Below, one piece after another: positions 56,618 through 64,000 of a DNA stretch of 64,000 bases. Made by a program: the position numbers and the translations under genes. The DNA comes from Melampsora larici-populina 98AG31 (lineage: Eukaryota; Basidiomycota; Pucciniomycetes; Pucciniales; Melampsoraceae), in contig NW_006768768.1 of NCBI RefSeq assembly GCF_000204055.1, positions 560,071-624,070 on the forward strand, written 5' to 3'. Below the pieces are notes generated by a model. It was not told the DNA's origin. It saw only the letters and a program-made list of their open reading frames with translations, and searched no databases. Numbering within the stretch: the stretch's first letter is position 1; every line of letters begins with the position of its first letter.

Positions 56618-59574
56618 GGTAAGAAGGGTAAAAGGTTGGTATCAAATGATCACAGATCATCGAATTACCTACTCAAAAGGGATGATATGAGCAACGCGGT
56701 GTTTCATTCAAACGCTCTACTCTTTCAGAAAAAAACAACAAAGGAAGTTCCACCAGCGCACATACTTCCTGGGATCTTAAATGAAGAGTTGAGATATGTT
56801 GTCAGAAATTTTTATCGATCTTCCAATTTGCTGTGAATATTCATTTTTTCTGCAAGATCTGATTCAAAATACTTAAGACCTGATGGCATAAGATTACCAA
56901 AAATCTGTGGAATCTGAAGACAATCCTGACTCGCTTTTGGCAAAACAGACAGTCAATTTTTATCCAATGACTCCTCCAATTTAAGTTTGGGGCAAGCTCT
57001 TATAACATTTCTATCGATTTTCCTCGCCATGATAAAAACACTTTATCGGTTCAAGATCAAGTGAAAATACTTGAGACCTAATGGCATGAGATGATAGCAA
57101 TTTTTCACAAAGCTGTATACAAGCTTGGAGTAAAACAATGACATAACCCAAGTTCCAAGATATGCTTTACATTTCTGACAAAGCTTTTATTGTGGGCATC
57201 AAATTTGGAAGCCCTGGATCCAGATACACGGGAAGTGGAGATCACCTCGAAGAGGTAGAAACTTCCAAGTTACCACCATTGTATCAATGTAGAGTGACAC
57301 CAATCCGCGCAACAACCCTTTGATCTAGAATATAACCAGCGCAAAGCATATCAAAGTCACGATGAACGATGTTTAGTTCCCTTGCCTCGAGGCTAAACCT
57401 AATAATGCTAGACTTGTACACCCGATGGATGTATCGAGTGTTCTGTTTATCTGGGTCATCATACTGGTTCCATACCATGGATTACCAATCATCACAACTA
57501 TCGCCGCGTTGTGATACGAGCGACAGCGATCACATCATGATGTTGACCTGGTACTATTGCTTGTCTCGCGCACATTTCTCTAAACATCATCACATACGCA
57601 ATCCACTTCTTTCTACCATCTTCTCACTCAAACAAGCTTCAATGTGAGAGATAGTATGAGTAATAATTGACAATAGGTAACATAGGCCTTCAGCCCCTCT
57701 TCAGAAGTCAAACAATCTCAATGTGGCTTTGGTAAGTAACAGATGCGAACCAAGCGTGTTTTGCGTGTGTAGACGACCATCCAGCCCGCGTTTCACTGGA
57801 ACTTTTCTTGTAATCGAGATACGTGAATCAAATGGAAGCCCGAATGACCTGCTGGATTCCACATAGTACGAAATGAGCAGGGTAGGTATGTAGTATAAAC
57901 TGGTCAAGATCGATCAATCCCTAGCGGTCCTTCGTCTGAATCCGCGAACGTTATGTCATCAAGCTGAGGAGCGATACGAAAGAAAAACGACAACAGAGGG
58001 GACTTGGAGTAAACGGTCGATTCTGAAGATGCGCCTCTCTTCGGTTTCTGGTTCATATCTAATGCGGCCTGCTCTACGATATGCGGATATGGGGGCTTTT
58101 CATGATGACGTCATCCCCTGTCACCCCATGCTGTATTCACTATGGGTCGTGCACTGTTTACTACTACTTATGATCACACCCAGTTTACCTTGAAGAAAAC
58201 CTGGATATTCGTCTTGATTCAGGCCATTGGAGATATTTTTGCAGCTCCAAAAATTTGGGACCATCAGTTTATCGTATCTTGTAAATATCACCGCTTCAGA
58301 ATGAATTGGTACATTTCTGCTGTGATCCCACTACAACACCTTGTAGCCAGCTCAACGTGTTTCATTGCACAAATAAGCAAGAAATTCTTGTCAAGATTCT
58401 TGCATCAAGTGTGTTTACAGGGGTTGTGAACTCTGGTACAAAGAAATCAACTCAATTTTTTTTCTTGGCAGCCGGTCTGCATCTACAGCATTCTCAGAAA
58501 AGTTGTCAACTGATAGTAAGATTTTGTGATCCTCCAATTTTCAATTCTTGGTCTTTTCAGGTTGTTGTCCTTTCTTGCCTCAAAATTGATGACCAGGAAG
58601 CCTTATGATATTTTTCTTGAATTGACACATGCCCAATTCTCATGCAACCCATTTCAAGGATGCGCCTCAAGTTATCATATATCATTTTGAGATCAAGAAG
58701 AGTAATTTTTCATGAGACATCTAAGTGAATCCGCATTCATCCACTTCTGCTATATAAATGTAACCCCAAGAAGCAATACTATATAGGTTTTTCTGACTGG
58801 TTGACCTTAATCAGGATGTTAGAAATGCATTTGGCAAGGACTCAAAAAACCTGAGAACTATCTCAAAATTCTGACATTAAATCTTGACTATATCAGTTTC
58901 AAGTTTCCTATGATCAATGGTTCACACCAAACAGCGGCAACTTCATTGACTGAAAAGATCTCACTTGTATAACTAGGTCTAACTTCATACTCAAGCTCTG
59001 CTGATTCCATCTACCTTCATTGATTTGAGAATCCCATCATTAAAAACCGTCTTTATTTATTTTTTAAATAAACAGCTCTACATCTCAATCACTTTAAAGG
59101 GATGATCTAAAAGATCATAATCGAGACTGATCATCAAACTCAAGTGATTCTTTAGAATACCAAATGTATATGATAAAAAAGTCCAACTCAATTCTAATAA
59201 GCACAGAAAAAGCAAACTGAAAAAAAATAAAAAAATGTCATCAACGTCTCTTTCTTTCATGATCTGTTCCATTCTTTTAACAAACACATAAAGTACTCAA
59301 ATCTCCGAGTCATTGAAACTCCTCTGTAACAAAAGAATAAAAAAACCAAATACTTTCTTCCCATCGACAGATGATACTTTCAAAGATAAATGATGATGAT
59401 GATGTCTCTTTTTCTTTCGAAATCTTCTGTCTTTTTTTCTGTAATACCGCAAAATGATAAGAAAAAAAGACAATGGTGCAATATTATGAAATAGTGAAAA
59501 AATGAACGGGCACATGAATAAAGACTAATTACCATGATCAAACAAAACACTTAGAGAACCAAAATAAAATAAAA
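56618..59574. other. Intergenic, no supported gene
   Basis: About 2.9 kb of AT-rich DNA with only short incoherent frames on both strands. The right part (59078-59574) is 3' flank of calcineurin A. Confidence 0.45.
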
Positions 59575-62476
<2,902 letters not shown>

Positions 62477-63285
62477 ATCACGGGCAAAGCTGGTAAGGGG
62501 TGAAGGGGTAATCTTGAATGATTTGACAGGGATTAAGAAGAGATAAGATGACTTGGATTAAAGTGAGTATGTAGTGAAGATCGGATGGATGGGAGATAAA
62601 GGGGAGATAAAATGAATTGTAAAGATATGAACTTGAAACTCAGATCACTTAAAATCAAATCAAACCGAATGATTTATTTAGTTAGTTATCAATCATTTAT
62701 AAGGTCGATTGAAATGATAAAGAAATTAAGTAAACACCTTGAACAAGTTATTCTTGATGTTCTTTGAATTGTTGATGAATGAGTCTTTTTTGTATTTTTA
62801 GTTCTTCAAACAAAGGCGTTGTGAGTCGAGTTGGTTTGACTTTAGCATTACGATTCAAGACCATGAATGAGGATGAATGACGACGAGATTGTAAAATTTA
62901 GTAGCTTAAGTCACAACCGACTTGAACAAATTGACTAAAATGGGTTTTACCATAACAAAAAATCAAAACTCTTCTCAAGTTTGGTCAATTTGTTGAAAGT
63001 TTAAAGTCATATGATATCATATCACTTCAACTCAAACTTCAGTACATATCAATGTTGGATTTGATCATGATGCTCACTCTCACTAACAGTGGCATTCAAG
63101 TTCATAAACTTGGATCAGAGTCCAATGTACATCTTATGGGTTTTGCATAATGGTTCATTTGTTTCATCATGGAGTTTTTCATCAAGATGTCTCCTCTTCA
63201 TTCCACAGTTTAACTTACTATTTCTCACAGATGGATACTAGACAGTGAGAACTAACCAGAGGATATTTATTACAACTGACTATAC
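62477..63285. promoter_or_regulatory. Promoter side of calcineurin A
   Basis: 800 bp of AT-rich upstream DNA. No clear TATA box, operator or second gene could be assigned. Confidence 0.35.
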
Positions 63286-63443
63286 AGGGTACTCAAAGTA
63301 AAGTATGTAGAGCTACATACTTTTCGCTACATACTTTTTTTGGCGGGGACAAAGAAAAAAATATACTTTTGGCCTCGTCTTCCCCGCCAAAAAAAGTATA
63401 TAGCAAAAAGTATGTACGCGTACATACTCACTTTGAGTACCCT
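63286..63443. mobile_element. GGTACTCAAAG MITE, copy 3
   Basis: 158 bp with ends AGGGTACTCAAAG and CTTTGAGTACCCT, inner arms ttggcgggga/tccccgccaa and the tatgtacgcgtacata palindrome, closely matching 28359-28514 across its length. Confidence 0.75.
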
Positions 63444-64000
63444 TATTAGTTCATGATTATTATTATGCAAGAGTTTATCTTTTGGGAAGTATTATATTCT
63501 GAGGTAGTTGTACATGTAATCTTTCTTTCCATTTCATATGATGGGTAGACTCAATACTATATCAGAGTCAATTCTAAAAAGGGTGAGTGGTCCAAAATAT
63601 TGAGCTTCTTGGGGTTAATTTGGGCTGGACATACAAATGTATTTCATCTCAAACTTCTTTTTATTGTTGATCATATAATATCACAGCTTCCAGGTTCAAG
63701 TTGAACAGAACCCATCAAACACATGGTAGCTGATGAAGAAATTGTGGCAAAATATTTTCTATTTGTATCTTTTTAGAGGGCATTTGGTTTTACACATCAC
63801 CTAAACTTTCTACTTATCTAGACTCAGTTGTGAAGTAACCTACAACTTCTTTTGTGTATCCTATTATAACAAGCCCTTATGACATAAGTACAAACTTATC
63901 AGCCAGTTAACATGTGTTTTTTCACATGTCTTGGGAATGAGCCTCTCACTATTTGATCAAGTTGCAGGAGTCCTAAATTCATGTAGGAAAAACACTTTCA
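63444..64000. other. Right edge, no supported gene
   Basis: AT-rich sequence without a convincing coding region or repeat partner in the window. Confidence 0.4.

Noticed and set aside
58142..58608. Two overlapping plus-strand ORFs near 58.1-58.6 kb
   Set aside because: No domain or splice logic; AT-rich random frames.

Overview
The window looks like nuclear DNA of a rust fungus (Pucciniales). This is inference: the genes are cut by many short GT..AG introns (about 70-110 nt) with CTAAC/CTGAC-like branch sites, intergenic DNA is AT-rich and crowded with many kinds of transposon, and there is a tandem pair of secreted cysteine-rich, effector-like genes. A conserved basidiomycete gene set supports the placement. 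The species cannot be fixed from the sequence.

Conserved genes: a RhoGEF (DH-domain) protein (2.5-6.1 kb, +), ribosomal stalk protein P1 (11.6-12.1 kb, -), D-3-phosphoglycerate dehydrogenase (13.2-14.7 kb, -), a glycosyltransferase related to the N-terminal half of arabinokinase (32.0-33.7 kb, +), an unrecognised three-exon gene (34.9-36.0 kb, -), a 21-exon C2H2 zinc-finger gene (50.6-54.5 kb, -) and the calcineurin A catalytic subunit (59.6-62.5 kb, -; 11 exons). I rebuilt the exons by hand and checked phase and total length for most of them.

Accessory parts: a hAT transposase runs off the left edge; a decayed TIR/duplication zone fills 9.4-11.1 kb and 15-20.6 kb; two diverged copies of a secreted 10-cysteine gene lie at 23.4-24.3 and 26.1-27.1 kb inside a roughly 2.7-kb segmental duplication; and 39-49 kb is a transposon graveyard. 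There a tyrosine-recombinase retrotransposon (gag, RT/RNase H, intact-looking YR ORF) has had its gag split by four later insertions: a hAT-like element, a solo LTR, a TA-flanked MITE and a CAGGGGC-ended element. Several MITE families recur, including one ending GGTACTCAAAG (three copies), one with CACAGTGCC ends and 3-bp duplications (two copies), and one ending TACACCACGGAGTGG.

The most striking object is the zinc-finger gene. Its N-terminal half is written by 13 consecutive tandem micro-exons (eleven of 57 nt, one of 54, one of 66), all bounded by phase-1 introns and repeating about every 141 bp. Any subset could be skipped without breaking the frame, so the locus is built like a splice-selectable peptide-repeat cassette. 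The peptide unit does not match a repeat family I know. Other notable points are an intron present in one effector paralogue and absent from the other, a P1 stop codon split by an intron, a gene-fragment-carrying TIR element at 18.9-19.9 kb, and a retrotransposon whose recombinase ORF is open while its reverse transcriptase is dead.
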